A stretch of 64,000 nucleotides of DNA from Rhodococcus sp. WMMA185 (GTDB lineage Bacteria; Actinomycetota; Actinomycetes; Mycobacteriales; Mycobacteriaceae), in assembly GCF_001767395.1 (NCBI RefSeq), contig NZ_CP017014.1, positions 4,109,012-4,173,011 of the forward strand. The letters are read 5' to 3'. A program made the translations under genes and the position numbers. Each line of letters starts with the position of its first letter. Position 1 is the stretch's first letter. The notes beneath the pieces are model-generated. The model searched no databases, was not told where the DNA came from, and saw only the letters and a list, made by a program, of their open reading frames with translations. Below are positions 43,269 through 51,399 of this stretch, piece after piece.

Positions 43269-45106
43269 GAGTGCACTCCGCTGCTGTCACCGCGCTCGTG
43301 CATCTTCGGCTCCTCGATCAGGCCCGGGTCGGTCAGTGCCCGATTCGCATCTACTTCCAGTGTCCACTGCACGTCGAACGGGATGGGTCCGTTCGGTAGC
43401 CACGGCTGCTCGTTGATCGCGTCGGCCGTCTTGTAGGTTCCCCGTTCGATGACACCGAGCGCGGCGTCGATCACCTTGTATTCCTGAACGCCCTTGTGGA
43501 TCGGCTGCGATTCGATCCAGGCGACGAGGAACTCACCCGGTGCAAAGTTGCATCGTCTCTGGATAGCGGCGATCAGGTGCTCGTTGTGGAAGTGGCCGTC
43601 ACCGAAGTTGAAGGCGACCAGAGAATTGCAGCTGAATTCGGCTTCACGCAGCGTGTAGGTGTCGATGTCCTCTCCGAGGTGGTTGATCATCAGTGAGAAC
43701 AGGGCACGTCCCTGACTGTGCATCGACCGGAACCCGAGCAGTTGGTGCATCACCACGTCCGCCTCCTCCGGCGAGAAGGTGTCCAGAAGTTGGGTGCGGG
43801 TGATCTTGGCGGGACGGGGGATGAACTGGTCGAGTTTCGCCTCGGCGCTCGGCGCGAAAGCCCAGGTGGCTGAGGCCCAGTTGCCCGCGTACTGGCGCAT
43901 GGACGGCAGGAACGAGACCAGGTCGGGACGCAGGTTGCCCAGAATCGGGAAGAACAGCAGCCCGGCGACGATTGCTGCGAGCAGCCACATCGACGACATG
44001 TCCGTGACGCCGTAGCCGTCCCACGCCGGGAAGCCGGCGAACAAGAATATCGTCGCGAAGGTGAACAGCAGATTCCACTCGAGCGGCACCGCCAGCGGGA
44101 ACGTCGACAGGATGAACAGGTGGAATGCGACCATCAGTGCCACGGTCACGAGGGTCAGCGTGCGGTTGGTGGAGAACAGCAGCACCAGGGGTGCAGCCAC
44201 CTCGACAATCGTGCCGAGTACGTGGGCGACACCTCCGGCAACCTTGGACGGGCGCAGATCGTTGGGGTAGTTGCGGTAATGCGCGCGCTTGACCGCCTTG
44301 GACGGCATCCACGGCGTGTTGCTGATCATCGGAGGCACCACCATGGAGAAGTGGTGACCGATTTTCGAGATGCCCGCGCCGACCCACACCACCACGATCA
44401 GCAGCTTGAGCGCGACGATCATGTCCACAAACGACAACGTCGCGGAGAACACGATCGCGGGCAGGTACTGCTCGCTGCGCGCGGCGAGGAAGATGATCTT
44501 GTCGCGGAGCCCGATGATGACCAGCAGCGCAATGATCGGGAACAACACGGCAGGGCGGACGAGGCCTGAGTTATCCGCGATCGCCGCGTCGATCGACGCT
44601 GTGTGCGCTCCCGGCAGGATGAGCGCGAGGACGAGGTTCACCAGCAGTGCTGCATACAGGGCGACGTCGAAGACGGTCCGGGTGTCACCGGAGGTCAGCG
44701 GCACCTTCCCCGGCCACGGTGCGAGTCGAATTGTGCCGGGGCGCAGGTAATACCGGAAGCCGCCGGTCATCGGCTTGAAGTGGCCGGCCAGCGGGCCCCA
44801 CGATCCGGCGAACCCGATCGATTCGAGCAGCACCGTCCACAGAATCAGCTTCTGATACACGATCGGCTCGTTCCACCACGCCCCGATGTCGAGCACGTTG
44901 TGGCCGGAGGTGAAGGTCGCGATGGACAGTCCCGCGCCGATGTAGACGACGAGCAGTTTCAGAATGTAGATGGTGTGCACCATCTTCGGTGATCCGAAAC
45001 CGTTTTCGACCCAGTGCGTCGACGTAACGCGAATGCGGTCGAGGAACGGGCGCTCGAGAAATGTGGCAGGGTCGACTTCAGGGGGGTTCCCTGTCATGAA
45101 TCCCAT
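43265..45106 (-). CDS. DUF3556 polytopic membrane protein (module copy 2)
   Basis: This is a 613-residue membrane protein, about ten helices, closely similar to copy 1, with the same soluble ends. It lacks the MMREA repeat, ending instead in a short polar tail (EEPKMHERGDSSGVHS). It is translationally coupled to the FAD enzyme gene (GTGA overlap) and follows the intact ligase gene by 69 bp. The conserved NTPWMPSKAVKRAHYRNYPN loop and GDGHFHNEHL segment contain histidines that could bind a metal or substrate. Confidence 0.82.
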   Translation of the reverse strand: MGFMTGNPPEVDPATFLERPFLDRIRVTSTHWVENGFGSPKMVHTIYILKLLVVYIGAGLSIATFTSGHNVLDIGAWWNEPIVYQKLILWTVLLESIGFAGSWGPLAGHFKPMTGGFRYYLRPGTIRLAPWPGKVPLTSGDTRTVFDVALYAALLVNLVLALILPGAHTASIDAAIADNSGLVRPAVLFPIIALLVIIGLRDKIIFLAARSEQYLPAIVFSATLSFVDMIVALKLLIVVVWVGAGISKIGHHFSMVVPPMISNTPWMPSKAVKRAHYRNYPNDLRPSKVAGGVAHVLGTIVEVAAPLVLLFSTNRTLTLVTVALMVAFHLFILSTFPLAVPLEWNLLFTFATIFLFAGFPAWDGYGVTDMSSMWLLAAIVAGLLFFPILGNLRPDLVSFLPSMRQYAGNWASATWAFAPSAEAKLDQFIPRPAKITRTQLLDTFSPEEADVVMHQLLGFRSMHSQGRALFSLMINHLGEDIDTYTLREAEFSCNSLVAFNFGDGHFHNEHLIAAIQRRCNFAPGEFLVAWIESQPIHKGVQEYKVIDAALGVIERGTYKTADAINEQPWLPNGPIPFDVQWTLEVDANRALTDPGLIEEPKMHERGDSSGVHS

Positions 45107-45175
45107 CGCAAGGCTCCTTGAGGTAGTGAGGATATCGCCTCGGGCGCGGGCCGAGGTCTGGGGTGGATAGTGGTG

Positions 45176-46642
45176 TCAGCTCATCGGCTGGGGGTGGCGG
45201 CTGCGGAGGCCGGGTTTGTCGATCTTGCCGACCGGGTTGCGTGGGAGCGCGTCGACGACGTGGATAGCCACTGGCAGTTTGACTTTCGTGAGTCGGTCGA
45301 CCAGGTGTTCTGCGAGGTCGTCGCCGGCGACTCGAGCGTCCGGGTAGGTGACGACGTACGCGACGGGCACCTCGCCGTACACCTCGTGCGGGGCGCCGAT
45401 CACGGCTGCCTCGAGCACACCGTCGTGAGTGGCGAGGGCGTTCTCGATCTCCTTCGGGTAGATGTTCTCCCCGCCACGGATGATCATGTCCTTGATGCGG
45501 TCGACGAGTGTGAGATAGCCGTCTTCGTCGAGTCTTCCGACGTCTCCGGTGTGTAGCCAGCCATCGACGATGGTCCGTTCGGTTTCATCCGGACGGCCGA
45601 GGTATCCCCGCATCACGTTCGCGCCGCGGATCACCACCTCGCCGGTCGCTCCCGTCGGCAAAGGCGAACCGGCCTGGTCGACGATCGCGAGAGTCTGGCC
45701 CGGAAGCGCGGGGCCGACGGTGCCGAGTTTCCGGATGCCGTCCGGAGGGTTGCACGCCGATGCGCAGGTACCCTCGGTCAGCCCGTACCCCTCGACGATC
45801 ACCAGACCGAGGCGCCTCTCGGCGCGGTCGAGGAGTTCTTTCGAGATCGGCGCGGCCCCACAGACGGCGAAACGCAGCGAGGAAAGGTCGGATGCCGTGT
45901 CCGGCTCTGAGGTCAGTAGCGCGTAGATGGTCGGGACGGCAGAGAAGTACGTCGGGCGCAGTCGGGCGACGTCGTCGAAGAACCGCGCAGGAGAGAAGCG
46001 TCCCGTAACGCTCAGTTGGCCACCGGCCAGCATCGGGGACAGAAAGCTGACACAGATGGCGTTGACGTGGAACAGCGGGAGGATCAGCAGGCAGTGATCC
46101 TCCTGGGTCAGCGACAAGTGTTGTGCCATGGAGGAACTCATGAACTGCAGGTTGTCGTGGGAGAGCATGACGCCCTTGGGTCGTCCGGTGGACCCTGACG
46201 TGTAGATCAGCAGCGCCAAGTCCTCGCCGTCGGGACTGACGTTCGGTGTCCATCCTGACGGGGTTGTGGTTGCCATTTCGTCGACTGCGATGGTCGGCTT
46301 TCCGGCAGAGGGTGCGTCAGGTCCCTCATTGACGACGAGAACCGCTGCCGCGTCGAAGATTTGGTAATCCGCTTCGTTCGCGGTGAACGTGGGGTTGACC
46401 GGCGTCGCGGCCGCGCCGATCCGCCATGAGGCCATCAGGGCGATCAGGAGTTCTGCACGGTTGGGCAGCATGATCGCGACTACGTCGCCGCGATCGACCC
46501 CTCTCTCGGACAGTTGGGCGGCGAACGCGTCGACCCGTTCGGCGAACTGCTCGTAGCTCAGTTCGAGGCGGTCGTCGCGCAGGCACGGCGCCTCTCCGCG
46601 CTCCAAAGCAAGATCCCAAGCGAAATAGCCAATGTGCGACAC
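45176..46642 (-). CDS. class I adenylate-forming acyl-CoA ligase (module copy 2)
   Basis: This is a 488-residue enzyme that activates a carboxylic acid with ATP, normally forming acyl-AMP and then acyl-CoA. Motifs are complete: P-loop YTSGSTGRPKGVMLSH (about 148), GYGLTEGTCASACNPP, the hinge TGDVGRLDEDGYLTLVDRIKDMI, GENIYPKEIE and C-terminal lysine in NPVGKIDKPGLR. The start is GTG 46642. The natural acid is not known; sequence resembles medium/long-chain or aryl acid ligases. It is the first gene of the intact module, which suggests that the module's substrate is a carboxylic acid made into its CoA ester. Confidence 0.87.
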   Translation of the reverse strand: MSHIGYFAWDLALERGEAPCLRDDRLELSYEQFAERVDAFAAQLSERGVDRGDVVAIMLPNRAELLIALMASWRIGAAATPVNPTFTANEADYQIFDAAAVLVVNEGPDAPSAGKPTIAVDEMATTTPSGWTPNVSPDGEDLALLIYTSGSTGRPKGVMLSHDNLQFMSSSMAQHLSLTQEDHCLLILPLFHVNAICVSFLSPMLAGGQLSVTGRFSPARFFDDVARLRPTYFSAVPTIYALLTSEPDTASDLSSLRFAVCGAAPISKELLDRAERRLGLVIVEGYGLTEGTCASACNPPDGIRKLGTVGPALPGQTLAIVDQAGSPLPTGATGEVVIRGANVMRGYLGRPDETERTIVDGWLHTGDVGRLDEDGYLTLVDRIKDMIIRGGENIYPKEIENALATHDGVLEAAVIGAPHEVYGEVPVAYVVTYPDARVAGDDLAEHLVDRLTKVKLPVAIHVVDALPRNPVGKIDKPGLRSRHPQPMS

Positions 46643-46668
46643 GATTTCATCTGCCCCTTCGTCTGTTG

Positions 46669-46688
46669 TGTGACATCAGACACTATCG
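46669..46688 (-). promoter_or_regulatory. conserved 20-bp element upstream of module copy 2
   Basis: This is identical to 40294-40313 and lies 27 bp before the ligase start. Preservation in both copies, while the surrounding spacer has diverged, suggests a protein-binding site or promoter core. Confidence 0.5.
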
Positions 46689-46837
46689 ACGGGCAATGTG
46701 GCGCGAAACGGTCTCGGAGACTCGAGTTCGGTCGGGGTGTTGTCGGTTGAGCACAAATGGGGACGGGATATGGCCCGGAACGTGGCAGAAGTGAGCCAAC
46801 TGCTTAGAGCAAAATGCTCAAAATTGTCTTGTTCCGA

Positions 46838-47086
46838 CTAGCCGCCGGGCGTGTCGGTGCCGCGCGGCTGTGTGTGATCGGTCCATTGCCTGCCGTCGTG
46901 CCAGCGGACGAAGCGAGGGTCATGCGGGTCGGGATACCAACCCGGGACAGCCGCCTGAACCGACGGCGTCTTGTTGCTCGATTTGCCGGCCTTCACGATC
47001 AGAAGCACAACGCCGGCGATAACCGCGAGTATGAGCACGACGAAGAACAGTATGACTAGAAAGTGCCACGGAGTCGGAGATCCCAT
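46838..47086 (-). CDS. DUF2510 membrane protein
   Basis: This is an 82-residue protein with one membrane helix (about 8-33, HFLVILFFVVLILAVIAGVV) and a DUF2510 domain whose signature is PGWYPDPHDPRFVRWHDGRQW. DUF2510 is a short Trp-rich motif common at the ends of actinobacterial membrane proteins; its role is unknown. A start at ATG 47086 is directly followed by the helix. Its 3' end marks the edge of the tandem duplication. Confidence 0.78.
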   Translation of the reverse strand: MGSPTPWHFLVILFFVVLILAVIAGVVLLIVKAGKSSNKTPSVQAAVPGWYPDPHDPRFVRWHDGRQWTDHTQPRGTDTPGG

Positions 47087-47182
47087 GCGCGCAGTATGAG
47101 CCGGGCTGCACTAGCGGGCAAGTGACGCGTACCCGAGCAATGCGACCGCAAACGCGGACGCAACAGACTGTTGTCGCAGGCC

Positions 47183-47977
47183 CTACGCCAGGCCGGACAG
47201 CGGCGGCGGAGTGTTCTCGTCTCGCCAGGCGATGGCCCTCTTCAGCTCGGTGAAATCGAATTTCGGCCCCTCCGCGTGGACGGTGAACAGGGTGACTCCG
47301 GCGTCGACATGCTTCTTCGCATCTTCGATGCCCGGCCACTTCGTCGAGTGCGTAATGCTGTCCGGGCTGCGGCCGTGGTCGGCGCACCGCTCCGAGAGGA
47401 TGCCGACCTTGCGCGAGTACGTCTTGAGGTCCCCGAAGCTGTGCCAGATGTCGGCGTGCTGCGCGACCAGCGGAAGCGTCTTCTTCTCACCCCCGCCGCC
47501 GATGAGGACCGGAATGTGACGGGTGGGCGGCGGTACGAGCTTGCCGAGTCGAGCTGTCACGCGCGGAAGATACTCGGCGAGCAGCCTCAGTCGTGATCCG
47601 GCGGTGCCGAATTCATACCCGTACTCGTCGTAGTCTCGCTCGAACCACCCCGCTCCGAGTCCCAGGATGAGCCGTCCCCCGCTGATGTGATCGACGGTGC
47701 GAGCCATATCGGCGAGGAGGTCCGGGTTCCGGTAGCCGGCAGAACTGACGAGCGCGCCGATCTCCACTCTTTCGGTCTGCTCGGCGAACGCCGCGAGCAT
47801 CGTCCAGCACTCGAAGTGCGCACCGTCCGGATCGCCGAACAGTGGGTAGAAGTGATCCCAGGTGAAGACGATATCGACGCCGGCATCCTCGGCTCTGAGT
47901 ACCGCGTCGCGGATGAGACCGTACTCCGGCGCGTGCTGAGGCTGAATCTGAATTCCGATGCGAACTGGGCGAGTCAT
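47183..47977 (-). CDS. LLM-class F420-dependent oxidoreductase
   Basis: This is a 264-residue luciferase-like TIM-barrel enzyme, likely using reduced F420. ATG 47977 has GGAGGAGC upstream; the longer frame to 48181 is not supported. Family features are IGIQIQPQHAPEYGLIRDAV, FTWDHFYPLFGDPDG, GALVSSAGYRNPDLLADMARTVD and LGLGAGWFERDYDEYG. It is divergent from a deazaflavin-dependent nitroreductase gene, which shares the cofactor. The substrate is unknown. Confidence 0.83.
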   Translation of the reverse strand: MTRPVRIGIQIQPQHAPEYGLIRDAVLRAEDAGVDIVFTWDHFYPLFGDPDGAHFECWTMLAAFAEQTERVEIGALVSSAGYRNPDLLADMARTVDHISGGRLILGLGAGWFERDYDEYGYEFGTAGSRLRLLAEYLPRVTARLGKLVPPPTRHIPVLIGGGGEKKTLPLVAQHADIWHSFGDLKTYSRKVGILSERCADHGRSPDSITHSTKWPGIEDAKKHVDAGVTLFTVHAEGPKFDFTELKRAIAWRDENTPPPLSGLA

Positions 47978-48137
47978 GCGGGCTCCTCCGATTGGTGAGG
48001 GCACGGCACCGGGCTGGTTCGTGCAGGTCGTCTTACGAATCCATCTTGCTCGCACGATTTCGAGATGGCTACCGGTCGGACGCGCCGAGCTTTCGATCAC
48101 GCCAGAGATTGCGCGGTGGATCTGGAAGGCTGAGGGT

Positions 48138-48617
48138 ATGAAGGTCACAGAAAGGCCGGACCCGCCGACTGGTCTACGCAAAGCACTCTTCCGTGCTCCG
48201 ATCCACCTCTATCGCTGGCATCTGGGTTTTCTGCTCGGTGGCAGGTTCCTGCTCCTCGAGCACATCGGCCGCAAGTCGGGCAAGACCCGCCAGGTGGTGC
48301 TCGAAGTGGTCAACAGCAGCGACGTATCGGAAGGGTACGTCGTCGGGGTCGGCTTCGGACCCAAGACCGACTGGTACCGGAACCTTTTGGCGCAGAACGA
48401 CGTAACGATCCAGGTGGGGAGCAAGCGCCTTCCCGTGACCGCCGAGTTCCTCAGCCCCGACGAGGGTGGGGAGTTCATGACCCGGTACGGGGCCGAACAC
48501 CCCAAAGTGGGTGTGCGGCTGTGCAAGATGATGGGGTTCGAGGTGGACGGCAGCGCCGACGATTTTCGTCAGGCCGGCCGGCAGATTCGGTTCGTCAGGT
48601 TCCGTACTCGCAGCTGA
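48138..48617 (+). CDS. deazaflavin-dependent nitroreductase family protein
   Basis: This is a 159-residue protein of the Ddn (F420-dependent quinone/nitro reductase) family. The split-barrel signature is present: LLLEHIGRKSGKTRQVVLEVV, VGVGFGPKTDWYRNLLAQND and the C-terminal VRFRTRS. ATG 48138 is chosen as start because the upstream part of the frame lacks family similarity. It is divergent from the LLM oxidoreductase gene 160 bp away. Ddn proteins bind F420H2 and are often membrane-associated. Confidence 0.83.
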   Translation: MKVTERPDPPTGLRKALFRAPIHLYRWHLGFLLGGRFLLLEHIGRKSGKTRQVVLEVVNSSDVSEGYVVGVGFGPKTDWYRNLLAQNDVTIQVGSKRLPVTAEFLSPDEGGEFMTRYGAEHPKVGVRLCKMMGFEVDGSADDFRQAGRQIRFVRFRTRS

Positions 48618-48646
48618 GGCTGTCGCATCCGAACGGGCGAATGACG

Positions 48647-49171
48647 TCAGTTCAGCCGCACCCCGCCTGCAATGAGGGTCGCCCTCGAGACGAACGCGGC
48701 TTCGGGTCCGATGATTTCGTCGACGAGGGTGAGGTAGCGATCGACGAAACCCGGTCCGTGCGGCTCTTCCGTCGGGAAGCCGGGGTGGGACGGGTCGAGG
48801 TGGTGAGCGATCTCGTGGAGTACCACCAGCTCACGCATTGCCCAGGCCTTCCCTCCCCGATGTTCGGGAATTGCCATCGTGGCGCAATCACTCTCGTAAT
48901 GCGATGCCTTGTTGCCAGCTCTCGCGCGAACGTGGATCGGGGTTGCGGCCCTCGTCCAGGTGGACCGGACCCAGTTCAGGGAGAGAACGCGGTCGACGTA
49001 ATCCTGCACGGAATCAATGGACCCGAATTTCCGCTCCACCGGAAGTGTTACCTGCGATCCCATCACCTCGACGATGCGCAGTCCCCGCTCGTCTGCGCGA
49101 TCGAACATGGTGCGCACCAATGACTCTGCGTCATACACCGCTGCGCGCTGGGTGTCGCGGGGGCCGCTCAT
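48647..49171 (-). CDS. TIGR04338-type HExxH metallohydrolase
   Basis: This is a 174-residue cytosolic protein with zinc-protease-like motif VVLHEIAHHLDP and a downstream HGPGFVDRYLTLVDEIIG, which may give the third ligand, as in SprT/minimal gluzincin folds. ATG 49171 overlaps the stop of the DUF2786 gene (ATGA); the open frame before it is not needed. The family is confined to actinobacteria and as I recall it is usually next to DUF2786 genes. Substrate and role are unknown. Confidence 0.8.
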   Translation of the reverse strand: MSGPRDTQRAAVYDAESLVRTMFDRADERGLRIVEVMGSQVTLPVERKFGSIDSVQDYVDRVLSLNWVRSTWTRAATPIHVRARAGNKASHYESDCATMAIPEHRGGKAWAMRELVVLHEIAHHLDPSHPGFPTEEPHGPGFVDRYLTLVDEIIGPEAAFVSRATLIAGGVRLN

Positions 49172-50010
49172 TGCGGTAGCCGCTTTCTCGCCGCCGGCAA
49201 CTCCGGTGCATTGCTCAGCCGCGCGGTCCTCGCGGCGCGATCCCCGGCACGCCTGGCGTTCGACGAGTGCCCGGCCACAGCGCGCACCCCTCGCCACGTG
49301 CCTCGTGCCTGCGAGTTCTCCCGGTAGTAGTCCCTCAGTTCGATCTGCTTGTCGCGCAGGACGATCGCTGTCTCCGACGACGATTCGGGTACCGACACCG
49401 CTTCCTTCTCGGTTTCCTTCTTTGCATCGGCGAGGCGCTGCCCGATACGGGCGGCGTAGGCGAGTTGGAAGTTCAGACGTGCGGTCACCCCCGCGACGGG
49501 ACGTCGCACCTCGGTCACGACACGGCGATTTCCATCAGCCGCACCGCGGCGTCGTCCCCGTTTCTCGATCCGGGTGCGTACCGTGGTCTCGCTGCGATAG
49601 TCGCCCGACTTGATATACGCGTCGGACGCCCGGACCATCTGGATCAGCAGGCTCGCATAAAGGGCTTCGCACACGTCGATGTCATTGGCGAAGCCGTAAG
49701 CGTAGACGATTGCGGACGTCTGGGCGATGTCGCACTGGACATCGTTGGCGGCGGCAATCACCAGAAAGAGCTCGGCATACGTGCGGAGCCCTTTCTTGCC
49801 CGGTTCGCCGATGGTGATCAGGCGCTGCGTGGGGGTGGCGCGCTTCTCCTTGCCCGCTGTGTGTGCGCGTGCGACGGCGAGATCGATCGACGCGGCTGTG
49901 GCAAGCCGCTGCGCCGCGGCCATGAAGGCCTCACCCTCATGCTGGTTATCGGTCGATTCCGCTTGCCGGAGCAGTCCACCGATCCGGGTCAGCATCTTGT
50001 CCGAATTCAC
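49168..50010 (-). CDS. DUF2786 domain protein
   Basis: This is a 280-residue soluble protein. The DUF2786 domain is at the N-terminus (DKMLTRIGGLLRQAESTDNQHEGEAFMAAAQRLATAAS in outline), followed by a helical region with an RGRR-like basic segment and a Lys/Glu-rich C-terminus. DUF2786 is found in phage and bacterial proteins of unknown role. It is coupled to the metallohydrolase gene by a 4-bp overlap, so the two are probably a functional pair. Confidence 0.75.
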   Translation of the reverse strand: MNSDKMLTRIGGLLRQAESTDNQHEGEAFMAAAQRLATAASIDLAVARAHTAGKEKRATPTQRLITIGEPGKKGLRTYAELFLVIAAANDVQCDIAQTSAIVYAYGFANDIDVCEALYASLLIQMVRASDAYIKSGDYRSETTVRTRIEKRGRRRGAADGNRRVVTEVRRPVAGVTARLNFQLAYAARIGQRLADAKKETEKEAVSVPESSSETAIVLRDKQIELRDYYRENSQARGTWRGVRAVAGHSSNARRAGDRAARTARLSNAPELPAARKRLPQ

Positions 50011-50173
50011 GCCGAGAGGCTACGCCCAGCGATCTACCCGAGGGTAGTAAGCGCACGGTGTGTTGCCGTCCGTCGGTGATCGTTCTCCTCTCCCGGGTGG
50101 GTGCGAGCGTGAGTGAAAAGGTAAGTTCGCACGCACCTGAGCGAGGAGCCGGGTAGAAGGGACATCGAAGTTC

Positions 50174-51247
50174 ATGGCCACAGTGACCTACGACGGTGCC
50201 ACCTGCTTGTTCCCTGGTTCGGACAAGCCGGCCGTCGAGAATCTCGACTTGCAGATCGAGGACGGTGAGTTCCTGGTGCTCGTCGGCCCCTCTGGCTGCG
50301 GAAAGTCGACGTCGCTGCGGATGCTGGCCGGACTCGAGCAGGTACACAGCGGACGGATTCTGATCGGCGACCGCGACGTCACCATGCAAGAACCGAAGCA
50401 GCGCGACATCGCGATGGTGTTCCAGAACTATGCGCTCTACCCCCACATGTCAGTGGCCGAGAACATGGGCTTCGCGCTCAAGCTCGCCGGCATGAAGAAG
50501 ACCGATATCCGCGCGCGCGTCGAGGAGACCGCGAAACTCCTGGATCTCGAACCGTACCTGGACCGCAAGCCCAAGGCGCTGTCCGGCGGCCAGCGGCAGC
50601 GGGTCGCGATGGGCCGTGCGATCGTTCGCCAACCGCAGGTGTTCCTGATGGACGAGCCGCTGTCGAACCTCGATGCGAAGCTGCGAACGCAGACCCGCAC
50701 CCAGATTGCCCAACTGCAGCGTCGTCTGGGGACGACCATGGTCTACGTGACGCACGACCAGGTCGAGGCTATGACCATGGGTGATCGAGTGGCCGTGCTC
50801 GATCAGGGAGTCTTGCAACAGTGCGCGACCCCGCAGGACCTCTACAACACGCCCGCGAACGTGTTCGTCGCCGGCTTCATGGGTTCACCATCGATGAACC
50901 TCTTCACGCTCCCGATTACACCCGAGGGTGTTGTGCTCGGCGACGCGACCATTCCACTGCCGGGCCAGTTCCTCCCCTCTACCGGCGAGCGTGAGGTGGT
51001 GGTGGGGATACGGCCCGAGCACCTCGTGCTCTCGAGCACTGGGATCCCGATGGAGGTCGGGGTGGTGGAGGAACTCGGCTCCGACGCCTACATCTACGGC
51101 CGGAACACAATTAACGGCGAGACGCAGCAGTTGGTTGCTCGCACCGATTGGCGCGACCCGCCGCGCAAGGGAGACCTGGTGAAACTCCATGTCGACCCAG
51201 CTCGGGTGCATCTGTTCTCGGCCTCGACGGGAGTTCGACTGGCCTAG
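50174..51247 (+). CDS. sugar ABC transporter ATP-binding protein, SugC/UgpC/MsiK type
   Basis: This is a 357-residue ATPase. Walker A GPSGCGKST, Q-loop FQNYALYPHM, signature LSGGQRQR, Walker B VFLMDEPLSNLD and H-loop VTHDQVEAM are intact, and a C-terminal TOBE/MalK regulatory region (VVGIRPEHLVLSS) is present. It lies first, before the receptor and two permease genes on the same strand. The mycobacterial trehalose importer has receptor first and ATPase last (lpqY-sugABC); here the ATPase leads. It would energise import of a di- or oligosaccharide. Confidence 0.88.
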   Translation: MATVTYDGATCLFPGSDKPAVENLDLQIEDGEFLVLVGPSGCGKSTSLRMLAGLEQVHSGRILIGDRDVTMQEPKQRDIAMVFQNYALYPHMSVAENMGFALKLAGMKKTDIRARVEETAKLLDLEPYLDRKPKALSGGQRQRVAMGRAIVRQPQVFLMDEPLSNLDAKLRTQTRTQIAQLQRRLGTTMVYVTHDQVEAMTMGDRVAVLDQGVLQQCATPQDLYNTPANVFVAGFMGSPSMNLFTLPITPEGVVLGDATIPLPGQFLPSTGEREVVVGIRPEHLVLSSTGIPMEVGVVEELGSDAYIYGRNTINGETQQLVARTDWRDPPRKGDLVKLHVDPARVHLFSASTGVRLA

Positions 51248-51399
51248 TCCGAAAGGTCTGATTGCGTCCTTGACCGATGCAGGTCGGGGGTGATGCCGCC
51301 CTTGCACGGCGTTTCATGCCAAAGTATGTTCCGACACGGCACGGATTCCGTGATTTTCGGCACTGACACGCTTCATCCAATTGCCTACGAGGAGACTCC

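Larger units (their letters stand above)
40537..46860 (-). repeat. tandem duplication of a four-gene module, copy 2
   Basis: This is the intact copy. Similarity to copy 1 continues past the promoter into the last bases of the DUF2510 gene (about 46838-46860), of which copy 1 retains a degenerate trace at about 40455-40485. Confidence 0.8.

Noticed and set aside
35223..46860. Region considered as a mobile element because of the tandem repeat
   Set aside because: No transposase, integrase, terminal inverted repeats or target duplications were seen; simple unequal recombination explains it.
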